A stretch of DNA of 64,000 nucleotides from positions 1,736,001 to 1,800,000 of the forward strand of contig OZ242051.1 in the NCBI GenBank assembly GCA_965205255.1, read 5' to 3'. The position numbers were made by a program, and so were the translations under genes. The DNA comes from G965205255 sp965205255 (GTDB taxonomy: Bacteria > Pseudomonadota > Gammaproteobacteria > Pseudomonadales > Endozoicomonadaceae). Shown here in pieces: positions 18,603 through 29,791 of this stretch (its first letter is position 1; each line of letters starts with the position of its first letter). The notes beneath the pieces are model-generated. The model did not search any database, had not been told where the DNA came from, and was given only the letters and a program-made list of their open reading frames with translations.

Positions 18603-19769
18603 ATGGCTTGTGGAGTTGGGGCTTCAAAACAAACACTGTCAAGTTTAGGTGACAATGATATTCCTGAAAATTCATCTGCTCTTGCAGTAGTAGAACATAC
18701 TGAAACTGAAAAACAAATTCCACTATCTCATGAGTTAAGCTTACCTAAGAGATTATCTGTGAGGGCTATATCAGAAATAGGTTTTGGCTCTGTCGCCAAA
18801 ATTTATCTAGTTCAGTTGTACCAACCAGCAATCCTTATGGACTCAACAAAACTGGTACTGAAAGTTTACCCAAAAGATCACAAGAATAATTTATATTATG
18901 CCCCACAAACTTGGAAAAAAGTAGATTTCAAAAAAAATGCATTATTGCACTCAAATTGTCACAATCCAGAATATGAGCCACTTATTCACCAGCGTTTAAA
19001 TCACTCGAATATTATTCCTTTTTTAGGTTGTTGGAAGTTCAGTGATTGCCAAGGAATATTAATGCCAAAGGCAAATAAGACTCTTCATGCTCGGCTGATT
19101 AATCACAAAAAAAATCCCGAAGCTCATAACCCAAAATCTTTTCCTATCAATGAGCGTATGCTCGCAATGAAAAAAATCAGCGAAGCAGTTAGCTACATGC
19201 ATGATAAAAAAATTACACACAATGACCTGAAGCCAGAAAATATTTTATTTATGGATAAGGAGCCAAAGCTTGCTGATTTTTCGATGGGGCTACATGAAAG
19301 TGCAGACACAGGTTATCAACAAGCAATATATCCATGGGCCCCGAGTTTTACCTATTTAGCCCCTGAAATATATTTTTATAACCGTTTATATTCACCCGCT
19401 ATTGACATATTTGGGCTGGGTAATCTGATTGGTGCTTGCGTTCTTTGTCTGCCTCTCACATCTCTATGGCATACCAGTAATGTTTTGTTGAAAAAAAGTT
19501 TTGCCGATGAACAGTTCATTATTGCCAAGCCTGAACTAAAAAGTGAATTATATGGATTATTTGATGCTGTAACCACCAGTGAATTTATGACTAAAATCGC
19601 TGACAGGCAAGTTAAAGACACGGTTGTATTTAATTCTATAGCCAGACAGATTACTAGCGAAGTAGTTGCTCCCTGTTTACAGATAAACTTCAATGAGCGA
19701 CCTAAAAGCGCTAGCATCGTCGCACAAAAAATACAAAAAATAATAACAGATAATCCAATTGTGGCATAA
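18603..19769 (+). CDS. Eukaryotic-like serine/threonine protein kinase
   Basis: 388 aa. A kinase domain spans about residues 50-385: glycine loop IGFGSVAKIY (59-68), ATP-binding lysine in LVLKVYP (K87), catalytic loop HNDLKPENIL (D208, N213; HRD replaced by HND), metal-binding D225 in ADFSMG (DFG replaced by DFS), and LAPEIY. The catalytic residues are present, so it may be active. It lacks the membrane segment and PASTA domains of bacterial housekeeping kinases and resembles kinases that host-associated bacteria deliver into host cells. No signal peptide is seen. It stands alone, divergent from the NRPS gene. A host-directed role is inference. Confidence 0.85.
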   Translation: MACGVGASKQTLSSLGDNDIPENSSALAVVEHTETEKQIPLSHELSLPKRLSVRAISEIGFGSVAKIYLVQLYQPAILMDSTKLVLKVYPKDHKNNLYYAPQTWKKVDFKKNALLHSNCHNPEYEPLIHQRLNHSNIIPFLGCWKFSDCQGILMPKANKTLHARLINHKKNPEAHNPKSFPINERMLAMKKISEAVSYMHDKKITHNDLKPENILFMDKEPKLADFSMGLHESADTGYQQAIYPWAPSFTYLAPEIYFYNRLYSPAIDIFGLGNLIGACVLCLPLTSLWHTSNVLLKKSFADEQFIIAKPELKSELYGLFDAVTTSEFMTKIADRQVKDTVVFNSIARQITSEVVAPCLQINFNERPKSASIVAQKIQKIITDNPIVA

Positions 19770-19820
19770 CTGATCAGCAATTAAATTTACACATGAAAGA
19801 TGGAGTGACCAACAAAATAG

Positions 19821-21131
19821 CTAATCAAAACAAAAACTATTACCACCTTGTCTTTTAGCATTATACATGGCCTGATCAGCGGATTTAATTAATCGTTCTG
19901 AATTATTTCCATCATCAGGCCAAAATGAAATTCCGATACTGACCCCAATGTTGAGATGATAATTGTCTATAAAAAAAGGCTGGGTTAAGGCGTATTTAAT
20001 TTTTTTGGCAATGAATGCTATATCTTGTCTTGAGGATACTTCTGTGAGTACAATAACAAACTCATCTCCACCCATTCGGGCAATCAGATCGCAAGCACGA
20101 ATACACTTATTAAGTCGTTTTGCAACAAGATTTAGTAAACCATCACCAATATCATGACCGTAGGAATCATTGACTTGTTTGAACTTGTCTAGATCTAAAA
20201 AAAGTAAGCCAGTGTTCTTTTTTTGTCTTTTATTTCTTGCTATAGATGTATTGAGGAACTGTCGCAAAAAGGCTCGGTTAGCCAAACCGGTTAAGCTGTC
20301 ATGTTGAGCCTCATGCTGCAATTTCTGTTCCTTTTTTTCGCGTTCCGTAATATCTTGCAAAAGCAAAACCCCTCCTCGCAAGGCATTGCTTTCATTGACT
20401 AATGGCGACAAGCTAAACTCCAAAGCGAGCGCTTTATTTTTTTGCGTAGTGTATTGTAATCGTCCATGACTGGTACCATCATTCTTACAGTTTCCACCGT
20501 CTTGTTTCCAGCTAAGCAACTGCTTTTCAATAACTTTATTATTGAATAACTGATTTATATTTGTTTTCAGAAGTTTTTTTTCACACAAACCAAACAAATT
20601 ACAGGCATAGGGATTTACAAAGGTGATACTTCCTGTAGCACTAATGCCGACAATTCCTTCGCCTGCATTATTAAGTAACAATGTTTGACTCTCCTGCATT
20701 TGTTTGAGTGAAATGGTTAATGCTTTAAGTTGTTCATGTCTGTTGCTTAATTCAAGAAATGTGTTGACCTTGCTGTGAAGTATCTGTTTGTGAACAGGCT
20801 TGTATAAAAAGTCGACAACGCCAACCTCATAGGCAAAATGATGATGATCTGAAGAAGGTGTCATTGCTGTAATAAATATAATAGGGATGCCTGCTGTTGC
20901 ATGATTGGCATGCAGTAACCTTGCCGTTTCAAAACCCTCCATATCAGGCATTTGAACCTCCATCAATATAACAGCAAAAGATTGTTGCAAAGCACAAGAA
21001 AGTGCCTGTTCTCCTGACAGAGCAAAGAAAACAGTTGCATTTAGTGGTGAAAGTGCCTGTTTCATTGCTTCCAGATTTTCTTCTTTGTTATCGACCACCA
21101 AAATTGCAGGCTTTCTAGCAGGGAAAGTCAT
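19821..21131 (-). CDS. Receiver-PAS-GGDEF diguanylate cyclase
   Basis: 436 aa. It has an N-terminal receiver domain (ILVVDNKEEN, ITAM, YKPV), a PAS domain around residues 155-265 (GISATGSITFVNPYACNLFG), and a C-terminal GGDEF domain with an intact active site (RMGGDEFVIVL) and an RACD inhibitory site five residues before it. It should make cyclic di-GMP in the cytoplasm. The phosphoacceptor position of the receiver is glutamate (LMEVQMPD), not aspartate. The start at 21131 lies 12 bp after the histidine kinase stop with AAAGGA upstream; the longer frame from 21218 would overlap the kinase gene. The pair forms a two-gene operon. Confidence 0.9.
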   Translation of the reverse strand: MTFPARKPAILVVDNKEENLEAMKQALSPLNATVFFALSGEQALSCALQQSFAVILMEVQMPDMEGFETARLLHANHATAGIPIIFITAMTPSSDHHHFAYEVGVVDFLYKPVHKQILHSKVNTFLELSNRHEQLKALTISLKQMQESQTLLLNNAGEGIVGISATGSITFVNPYACNLFGLCEKKLLKTNINQLFNNKVIEKQLLSWKQDGGNCKNDGTSHGRLQYTTQKNKALALEFSLSPLVNESNALRGGVLLLQDITEREKKEQKLQHEAQHDSLTGLANRAFLRQFLNTSIARNKRQKKNTGLLFLDLDKFKQVNDSYGHDIGDGLLNLVAKRLNKCIRACDLIARMGGDEFVIVLTEVSSRQDIAFIAKKIKYALTQPFFIDNYHLNIGVSIGISFWPDDGNNSERLIKSADQAMYNAKRQGGNSFCFD

Positions 21132-21142
21132 GTTTAATCCTT

Positions 21143-23863
21143 TTACTTTTGGGTTTTGCTGTAATCTTGTGGGTAGACTGGAAACAACACCCTTTCCATC
21201 AAAGTTTGTAATGTACAAGGCATATATGCGATAGAATCTACGTGTGAATTAAGTTCCTTTGCTTTTTCTTCTGAATGATTTTTTGAAAGCAGTACTACAG
21301 TAAACTTATTCTGGCTTTTATTTTTGGCGATAATATCGAGTACACCAATACATTTTTCTTCAACGAGTACAGCGTTTATGGCTGGTTTTTGTGAGAGTTT
21401 TTCTTTAACTAATTCTCGATTGTTTGCAAGTTTTACATGTACTCCTAATGATTCAAGCAATCCGGATAAATGAAATGATTGCCGCAAATCCTGACCGACA
21501 ATTAAAATACATTTATTATTTAATTTAGTTATTATTTTATCGGTTAGTTGAGTACTGGTAATCTGATTTGATGTAAGATTCGTTTTACTTGGCCTAGCTT
21601 GTGAATACTGATGCGTACTATTTTGTTTGGCTTGAACGGGAATGATAAAGCTGACATGAGACTCTTTTCCCGGCGCTCTTGTTCCAATGATTTCTCCACC
21701 AAGTAATTTGGCTAGTTTCCGACAGATTGAAAGTCCTAATCCTGTTTCCTGATTTTTTCCAGAGTCAGATACATCATCCTGATTAAAGACATTAAATAAG
21801 GCTGCGTGCTTTTCCTGACTGATACCTGTACTTGAATCTTCGATGTAAAATGCAATGCTATCAGTTGAGTGATGTTTTATGCAAAGCGATACATATCCTT
21901 TGCTGGTGAATTTAATGGTGTTGCTTAACAGGTTTTGCAGTATTTGTATTAATCGGTGTTTATCTGTTTTAATGTGGCTGAGTTGTGTCATATTACTAAC
22001 CGAGAACTGTATATTTTTTTTCTTTGCCAGTGCGCTAAACTGCATGTTAAGCATTTCTGTAATTTCAGTTAAGCTGCATGAAGTGTTGACAATTGACAAC
22101 TCTCCAGCCTCAACTTTTGATAGATCAAGAGCATCATTGATCAGAAATAACAACTCTTTTCCAACTTGGTTGATAGTCAGGACCGAGCGTTGCAACTGTT
22201 GAGCGGACATGGTATGTGGATAATCAGCTAATGACTCTGATAGTGAAAGAATACTGTGAATCGGTGTACGCAATTCATGCGATAAGTTTGCCAAAAAAAT
22301 AGACTTATAATTGCTCGATTTTTCAATCTGTATATGAAACCTGAGATTACATAGGCAGGTTGTTAGTGGCTCCAAAATCAAAGAAATTAATTGCTCATGC
22401 AGGCAAGTTAGTTGTTTCCTTGTTTTTAATATGAGTTGTCCGATTGTTTTTCCACCAAACAATAATGGAAGTTTATAATTGCGATTAATTTGTGATGAAT
22501 GGCTCACTGATGCAAACTCAGATGTTTGTGTCACTATGATCTTTTGATCACCAGAGCCGGCACCTACAAAACGCAGTTGAGCTGCATTTATTTTAACTTT
22601 ATCACACAACCAGTTAAGTACTGTTTGTGTCAGATGATTTAATTTAGATTCTTTGCGCAGAATATGATTAAACTCGATCAGGCTTTTGTACAGCCATGTT
22701 TGTTCTTCATGGGCTATCGAATTTTCATGCAGACGCTCTGCCATTATGGTAAAACTTTGGCTCAACTCGCCAATTTCATCGTTGTAGGTAACCAGTTCAG
22801 TCTTATGATAATTTCCTTTGGCGATTTCTTTAGCTTGACGACTCATCTTTTTTAAAGGCTTGCTTATATATAGCGCTAAAAATAAAGCGGAGATAACGCT
22901 AATAAACAATACTGCCATTATCGTAAAAAAAACAAAGTTTTTAAATCTCAATACAGAAGCATAAGCCTCATTAACTAACATCTCTGTAATAAGAAAAGCT
23001 GACTTTTTGCCAATATTAACAGGTTGCGCTATTCCAACCACCTCTTCATCGAATGTGTTGATGTATTGAGATATCTGTGAAACCTGAAGAATATCAGACC
23101 AATTGTCAGGAAAAGCGAGTGCATTTTTTTTATCTGACAATTTTTTCGAAGAAAATAACATCTGATTATTGTGATCAATAAGGTAAGTATTGAGGTGAAC
23201 AGTCGGTTTTGTAATTTTGTTGATTAGTGATTGCAAGTGTTTGTCTGCAGATGTTCCGATAGCAAGGACACCATAAATAACCTGCTTTTCTTCTAGAGGT
23301 AATATAAAATAACCTGTCGGAGAGGTTGGTTTTCCAGAGGTTACTGAGTAATCATATTCAGGTGTATATAACCATTCTCCTTTTTGTAATGCTTGCATCA
23401 CTCCTTTTGCCAACGGGGTTTTTGCTAATGAAGAAGTATTTAGAATGTTAGCAGTACTGAATGAATGGGAACCTTCAGAAAATTGTATATTGCCCTGATT
23501 ATCAATGATTAATATCTGGCTATAGTCGTAATATCTGAGAACCTCTGAAAACATATTCTTAATTGTCTGATTATTGTTCTTATTGTTCGAATTTTTTATC
23601 TGAAGATAATTTAAAGCCGTACTTGCATGAGAGAACAGATTATTAAGAACACTATTATAGTAGTGCGATATTTCCTGACTGATTTGTGTGTGTACGCCTG
23701 ATATTTCTCGCTGTGTATTTTTGGTGAGGCTATCTTTGGCATTAAAATATTCTGCTAGACCTACAACTAGCAGGGGAATTAAAGTGACCGGAAGAAAAAG
23801 CATAAAAAGGCGCTTTGTCAGGTTGCCATTATATGAAATGATGCAATTGTTCTTATCAGCCAT
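21143..23863 (-). CDS. Hybrid sensor histidine kinase
   Basis: 906 aa inner-membrane sensor. Membrane segments lie at about 18-37 and 311-335 and bracket a roughly 270-residue periplasmic Cache-like sensor region. Then come HAMP (about 334-385), a GAF-like segment, HisKA with the phospho-histidine H529 (LANLSHELRTP), and an ATPase domain (NLLSNTIKFTSKG, GLGLSICRKLAKLLGG). A C-terminal receiver-like domain (about 775-900) begins CILIVGQDLR and lacks the acidic pocket and phosphoacceptor Asp (VLVEEKC), so it is degenerate. It is followed 11 bp later by the diguanylate cyclase, its likely partner. Confidence 0.9.
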   Translation of the reverse strand: MADKNNCIISYNGNLTKRLFMLFLPVTLIPLLVVGLAEYFNAKDSLTKNTQREISGVHTQISQEISHYYNSVLNNLFSHASTALNYLQIKNSNNKNNNQTIKNMFSEVLRYYDYSQILIIDNQGNIQFSEGSHSFSTANILNTSSLAKTPLAKGVMQALQKGEWLYTPEYDYSVTSGKPTSPTGYFILPLEEKQVIYGVLAIGTSADKHLQSLINKITKPTVHLNTYLIDHNNQMLFSSKKLSDKKNALAFPDNWSDILQVSQISQYINTFDEEVVGIAQPVNIGKKSAFLITEMLVNEAYASVLRFKNFVFFTIMAVLFISVISALFLALYISKPLKKMSRQAKEIAKGNYHKTELVTYNDEIGELSQSFTIMAERLHENSIAHEEQTWLYKSLIEFNHILRKESKLNHLTQTVLNWLCDKVKINAAQLRFVGAGSGDQKIIVTQTSEFASVSHSSQINRNYKLPLLFGGKTIGQLILKTRKQLTCLHEQLISLILEPLTTCLCNLRFHIQIEKSSNYKSIFLANLSHELRTPIHSILSLSESLADYPHTMSAQQLQRSVLTINQVGKELLFLINDALDLSKVEAGELSIVNTSCSLTEITEMLNMQFSALAKKKNIQFSVSNMTQLSHIKTDKHRLIQILQNLLSNTIKFTSKGYVSLCIKHHSTDSIAFYIEDSSTGISQEKHAALFNVFNQDDVSDSGKNQETGLGLSICRKLAKLLGGEIIGTRAPGKESHVSFIIPVQAKQNSTHQYSQARPSKTNLTSNQITSTQLTDKIITKLNNKCILIVGQDLRQSFHLSGLLESLGVHVKLANNRELVKEKLSQKPAINAVLVEEKCIGVLDIIAKNKSQNKFTVVLLSKNHSEEKAKELNSHVDSIAYMPCTLQTLMERVLFPVYPQDYSKTQK

Positions 23864-24042
23864 TATTAGCTTCCATCAAATATTCTTCAGTGAGCGGAGG
23901 TCAATACTTAAAATTTCGGCCAAAATACAATCATCTGAAGTGACATAGATCTGCCCTGCGATATATACTGGTAGCATTATCATGTGGTAATACAAATGCT
24001 TTACTGAGCTGAAAAGTACTTGTCAGATTCAATGAGGATATT

Positions 24043-24873
24043 TTGAGCAGGCAACAGTTTGAATCTCATACAGAAATAAACAATCCCATAAAAGCGCTCG
24101 ACGTTCTTTGCAGTACATGTTCACTATCGCGCCAACAACTTAAACAAGTTATGAATAAGGGAGCGGTATGGCTTGAAAAAGGTCGCCAGATTAAACGATT
24201 ACGCAGAGCTACAAGGGAGCTGGAGCCTGGGCAAATTTTGCATCTGTATTATGATGAGAAAATATTATCACAAGCCATGCAACCACTTACCTTGATTCAG
24301 GATAATATCGGATACAGTGTTTGGTATAAGCCATCAGGTGTTTTGTCTCATGGGTCCAAGTGGGGAGATCATTGTAGTGTTACTCGTTGGGCGGAAAAAA
24401 ATTTAAAACCAGAGCGAACAGCTTTTTTGATTCATCGACTGGACAAAGCAGCATCAGGGCTTATTATGGTGGGGCATACTAGAAGTGTAACAACTCAATT
24501 ATGTAACCTATTTCAGAGTCGGAAAATTGAAAAACATTATCGGGTGGTTGTACACGGAAAAGTTGAAGGCAGTTGGACATTAACAACGCCAGTAGACAAT
24601 AAATTTGCTACCAGTATTATAAGTAGCCTTTCCTACGATACTGGTCGCAATATGTCACTGTTGGATGTTTGTATTGAAACTGGTAGAAAACACCAAATTC
24701 GGGTTCATATGGCAGAAGCTGGATTTCCTGTAGTCGGCGATCGTTTATATGGGAATGAGAAAGATACCGAAAACTTACAGCTGTTCGCCTTTTCCTTAAG
24801 CTTTGTTTGTCCCTTGGATAAAAAACCTGTTACATACACATTACCACACCTGTTTTTACCTGCATTTAATTGA
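24043..24873 (+). CDS. RluA-family RNA pseudouridine synthase
   Basis: 276 aa from a TTG start with GAGGAT upstream. A short N-terminal S4-like region (QQLKQVMNKGAVWLEKGRQIKRLRRA) precedes the catalytic domain with HRLDKAASGLIMV, where the aspartate is the nucleophile, and the family tail ETGRKHQIRVHMAEAGFPVVGDRLYG. It converts uridine to pseudouridine in rRNA or tRNA; the exact target cannot be read from sequence. It lies just upstream of recN and is divergent from the sensor kinase gene. Confidence 0.9.
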   Translation: MSRQQFESHTEINNPIKALDVLCSTCSLSRQQLKQVMNKGAVWLEKGRQIKRLRRATRELEPGQILHLYYDEKILSQAMQPLTLIQDNIGYSVWYKPSGVLSHGSKWGDHCSVTRWAEKNLKPERTAFLIHRLDKAASGLIMVGHTRSVTTQLCNLFQSRKIEKHYRVVVHGKVEGSWTLTTPVDNKFATSIISSLSYDTGRNMSLLDVCIETGRKHQIRVHMAEAGFPVVGDRLYGNEKDTENLQLFAFSLSFVCPLDKKPVTYTLPHLFLPAFN

Positions 24874-24932
24874 TGGCATCAGGCATAGCGTAAAAATAAT
24901 TTTCAGGTTAATTTGCGATAAATAAAATTATA

Positions 24933-24948
24933 CTGTATACATGTACAG
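24933..24948. promoter_or_regulatory. LexA (SOS) box of recN
   Basis: A perfect 16-bp LexA operator, CTGTATACATGTACAG, inside a longer palindrome, 29 bp before the recN ATG. recN is a strongly SOS-induced gene in gammaproteobacteria, so repression by LexA is expected. It also argues against the upstream ATG at 24941, which lies within the operator. Confidence 0.93.
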
Positions 24949-24976
24949 TATAATTCATTTATTAAGGGAATGCTTC

Positions 24977-26629
24977 ATGCTTACTTCTCTTTCAATCGAC
25001 AATTTTACTATCATAGATAACCTTGAACTGGACTTCAATAAGGGTATGACGGCAATAACCGGTGAGACGGGAGTAGGTAAGTCTGTCATGCTTGACGCAC
25101 TGAAATTTGCGATGGGTTTTCGTGCATCACAGGATCAGGTCTTAAAACAAAACAGGCGCTCCAGTGTTCAGGCTTACTTTGATGTAAGTAAATTGCCAAA
25201 GACAAAACAGTGGTTAAAAGCCCGTGATCTTGAACATGGTAATGAATGTCTGTTAAGGCGGGTGATGACACCTGAAGGTCGTTCACGAGGGTATATTAAC
25301 GGAACACCATCCACGCTGGCAGATTTAAAGGAAATCAGTATGTTACTGGTTCATATGCACGATCAGCACGCACACCACGCATTATTACAAAATAATATAC
25401 AACGAGATATGGTTGATGATTATGCGGGTTGTCAAAATCAAACAAGAAGGGTCAGGCAAATTTGGCAAGCATATGACCGGTGCCAGATCAGGATAAAACA
25501 GGCATCTGATACCAAGCTAGCAAGCACTTCGCGAATACAACTTCTTCAATACCAAATAAAAGAAATTGAAATGCTTCAATTGACAGAAGGAGAAATCGAA
25601 ACTCTGGAGCAACAACAAACACTGTTATCAAAAGCAGATGAAAACAGATCTGTTTGTCAGGCCATGAAGCTGACCCTGACAGAAGATGCAAATTCCATTA
25701 CCGGCCAGCTCAACACCTGTGCAAAGATGGTAAATGGTAATTCCTTATTTCAAGAAGTGTCAGAACTTTTTGAAAACGCGCGCATTCAAATAGAGGAGGC
25801 CTGTTCAGGTCTTTCTTATATTGAACAATCGATAGATGAGAACCCAGAGCAGCTGGCGAGCATTGAAAAAAAATTATCCACAATTTACGATGTCGCCCGT
25901 AAGCATAAAGTACAAGCTTGTGAACTGATGAGTTTTTTTAAAACACTCACGCAAGAACTCCAAGAACTGCAATTATTGCACGAGGATTTACCTGAATTGG
26001 AAAAGCAAAAGCAATCACTACAAAACTCTTTTGTGAATGAGTCAAAAAAACTTAGCCAACTAAGGAAACAGGGTGCAGACAAACTCAAAAAATCAGTTAC
26101 TTGCCTCTTAAATGAATTAAATATGACAAAGACAATTTTTCACGTTGATGTTAAACAGTTAAAGTCACCAGAGTGTTCAGGCATGGATAAAATAAACTTT
26201 CAAATTCAGGGTGAGGGTACAACAGCTTTTTATGATCTTGATAAAGTTGCTTCAGGCGGTGAGTTATCACGTATTAGTTTGGCGCTGCAGATAATCAACT
26301 CTGAATGCTCGGGAGTTCAAACGCTAGTTTTTGATGAAGTTGACGTGGGTATTGGAGGTGCAACAGCGGAAATCACAGGCCGCCTGCTTCGCCAGTTGGG
26401 CAAAAAATGTCAACTATTATGTGTTACCCATCAAGCACAGGTGGCTTCTCAGGCACATTATCATTTGTCGGTTTCCAGAAAAACAAGAAATAAGCAGGCT
26501 GTGAATCTTGTCAGATCGTTAAACAGCAAATTAAGAGAAAAAGAAGTAGCTCGAATGATCGCTGGTGTAGAAATAACCGGCCAGGCGTTAGCACATGCCA
26601 GAGATATGATTCATAGAGCGCAGGGCTAA
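24977..26629 (+). CDS. recN: DNA repair protein RecN
   Basis: 550 aa from the ATG at 24977 (AAGGGA upstream), matching RecN length (553 in E. coli). It is an SMC-like ATPase: Walker A ITGETGVGKSVMLDAL near the N-terminus, a central coiled coil rich in Glu/Gln/Leu (about 150-375), then the ABC signature ASGGELSRISLALQ and Walker B TLVFDEVDVGIGG. RecN acts in double-strand break repair with RecA. Regulation by LexA is shown by the operator just upstream. Confidence 0.97.
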   Translation: MLTSLSIDNFTIIDNLELDFNKGMTAITGETGVGKSVMLDALKFAMGFRASQDQVLKQNRRSSVQAYFDVSKLPKTKQWLKARDLEHGNECLLRRVMTPEGRSRGYINGTPSTLADLKEISMLLVHMHDQHAHHALLQNNIQRDMVDDYAGCQNQTRRVRQIWQAYDRCQIRIKQASDTKLASTSRIQLLQYQIKEIEMLQLTEGEIETLEQQQTLLSKADENRSVCQAMKLTLTEDANSITGQLNTCAKMVNGNSLFQEVSELFENARIQIEEACSGLSYIEQSIDENPEQLASIEKKLSTIYDVARKHKVQACELMSFFKTLTQELQELQLLHEDLPELEKQKQSLQNSFVNESKKLSQLRKQGADKLKKSVTCLLNELNMTKTIFHVDVKQLKSPECSGMDKINFQIQGEGTTAFYDLDKVASGGELSRISLALQIINSECSGVQTLVFDEVDVGIGGATAEITGRLLRQLGKKCQLLCVTHQAQVASQAHYHLSVSRKTRNKQAVNLVRSLNSKLREKEVARMIAGVEITGQALAHARDMIHRAQG

Positions 26630-26887
26630 TATTATTTACGGAGACTGTATCAGACTTGCTCATACCCTTCTATTTCTGTTTAATACAAAAATCTTCTACT
26701 AACTAGATATTGCGTACTTTTGTTATCTTACTGTTATGCGTTGAAACACCTGCAATACTGAATTACTGCTAAGTTTGGCTTTAACAGCAAGCCATAAATG
26801 CGAATACAGTAGTTAGAAATAGGTTTCGGTATAAGCCGACATTCATGACATGGATTTAAGATTTGCGCAAGAATGAGGAGCCACCAA
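26630..26887. other. Short intergenic region
   Basis: 258 bp between convergent recN and the DUF4124 gene. I see no gene and no strong terminator hairpin. Confidence 0.5.
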
Positions 26888-27397
26888 CTATAATGAGCCA
26901 GATTCGCTTGAGCAATAATCTTTAATGGCTTGATCCATTTCTTTGAGCTTTACAAGCTTTTCTTGTTTATTTAATATTTTTTCAGAACCATCTGGTTGCC
27001 TGACAGATACTTTGATTGTGCTTAGCAAAATATTTTTGTTTTGTCTGGCATTATCACATGCCATTTGTTGTTGTGCTTCAATGCTTTCCATTTGAGAATG
27101 GTAAATATTGTTGTGACTTTCTGATGAAGTATCGGATGTAGTATTAATTGACGATTTATTGGTTGATATTGACGGCTCACTGGTCTTTTCTGTTTGGAGC
27201 TTTAGTATTTCATAATCTTTATTTTTGGGGGGATGACCGTTAAACTGAGTTTTTCCCTCTGCATTATTAAATTTGTATACGATGGGAGTGGCGCTTATTG
27301 ATATGGGAAAATATTGAAGCACTATAATAAGAAAAAAAGACATCATGATGACTAAAATCGGATGGGAATTTGATGTTTTTAGTATAGTGTTTTTCAT
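26888..27397 (-). CDS. DUF4124 domain protein, exported
   Basis: 169 aa from an ATG with GAAGGGA upstream (five further codons exist at 27412). An N-terminal hydrophobic segment (ILVIMMSFFLIIVLQYFPISISA) ends in a signal-peptidase-like site, followed by the DUF4124 core VYKFNNAEGKTQFNGHPP. The rest is a serine/threonine-rich linker and a charged helix. Such proteins are small envelope proteins of unknown function, common in gammaproteobacteria. It lies upstream of, and divergent from, the rRNA operon. Confidence 0.75.
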   Translation of the reverse strand: MKNTILKTSNSHPILVIMMSFFLIIVLQYFPISISATPIVYKFNNAEGKTQFNGHPPKNKDYEILKLQTEKTSEPSISTNKSSINTTSDTSSESHNNIYHSQMESIEAQQQMACDNARQNKNILLSTIKVSVRQPDGSEKILNKQEKLVKLKEMDQAIKDYCSSESGSL

Positions 27398-27524
27398 GAT
27401 TATTCCCTTCAATTAAAATCTTTGTTATTTTTTAATCTATCTAGTAATAGTAGCTGAAAGGATCTTTATTTTTCAGAGGAAAAAACGTTATAAAAAATAA
27501 ATTCTAAATTAGTAATAAAGTATA

Positions 27525-27552
27525 TTGACAATCTCTATAAGTTGAGTAAAAT
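27525..27552 (+). promoter_or_regulatory. rRNA operon promoter P1 (candidate)
   Basis: TTGACA and TAAAAT with 16 bp between them, about 355 bp before the 16S gene. It is the first of two sigma-70 promoters in tandem, as in most rRNA operons. Flanking sequence is AT-rich upstream, which could act as an UP element. Confidence 0.6.
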
Positions 27553-27650
27553 GCACATCTCATCCGGTAGGTGGCTTCTTGAAAACGGCAATGTAAACGT
27601 TTAGCCAGGTCGAGGAGAAGAAAAGTTGTGAAAGCTTGCAAATAAAGCGC

Positions 27651-27678
27651 TTGACAATGAAATTCAAATCGGTAGAAT
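27651..27678 (+). promoter_or_regulatory. rRNA operon promoter P2 (candidate)
   Basis: TTGACA and TAGAAT with 16 bp between them, about 230 bp before the 16S gene, in the usual position for an rRNA promoter. It is a near-consensus match. Confidence 0.75.
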
Positions 27679-27755
27679 ACATCGGCACTGAATGATTGAA
27701 AGCAATAAATGATATTGCAGGGTTTAAGATTTTAATGATTGATATCTTGAATCAA

Positions 27756-27768
27756 GTTCTTTAAAAAT
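27756..27768 (+). promoter_or_regulatory. rRNA leader boxA antitermination site
   Basis: GTTCTTTAAAAAT matches the boxA sequence bound by NusB/NusE. The same sequence recurs before the 23S gene at 29779-29791, as in typical rRNA operons. Confidence 0.75.
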
Positions 27769-27907
27769 AGAATCAGACAATTCGTGTGGGCACTTGTTTT
27801 GATGAGAATAAATATTCATTACAAGTAGCTCGTGAATTCATAGTAATTTTGCGTTATGCGTAATGAGCCAGATTTTGGTAGTTTAGATTAAAGCTACCGG
27901 TATGATT

Positions 27908-29447
<1,540 letters not shown>

Positions 29448-29522
29448 ACGATACTCATCTGGCAGGTGTCTACACGAATTGTTTGATTTAATTATGTTTT
29501 TTCAATAGGTAACTTTTGTTTA

Positions 29523-29599
<77 letters not shown>

Positions 29600-29607
29600 A
29601 GGTTAAA

Positions 29608-29683
29608 GGGGCCATAGCTCAGCTGGGAGAGCGCCTGCCTTGCACGCAGGAGGTCAGCGGTTCGATCCCGCTTGGCTCCACCA
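29608..29683 (+). tRNA. tRNA-Ala (TGC)
   Basis: 76 nt cloverleaf starting GGGGCCATAGCTCAG and ending with encoded CCA, anticodon TGC within CTTGCACG. It follows tRNA-Ile by 8 bp. Confidence 0.97.
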
Positions 29684-29778
29684 GTTTAATCATGGTGAAA
29701 TGAAAATAGCCTTTGAAGAAAGCAAAATAAAATGATTTTTTTAAGGTTGTTTGATTTTGCTTTTTTTGTGAAAAAGCA

Positions 29779-29791
29779 GTTCTTTAAAAAT
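29779..29791 (+). promoter_or_regulatory. Spacer boxA antitermination site
   Basis: GTTCTTTAAAAAT, identical to the leader boxA, about 105 bp before the 23S gene. It should reload antitermination factors for the 23S transcript. Confidence 0.7.
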
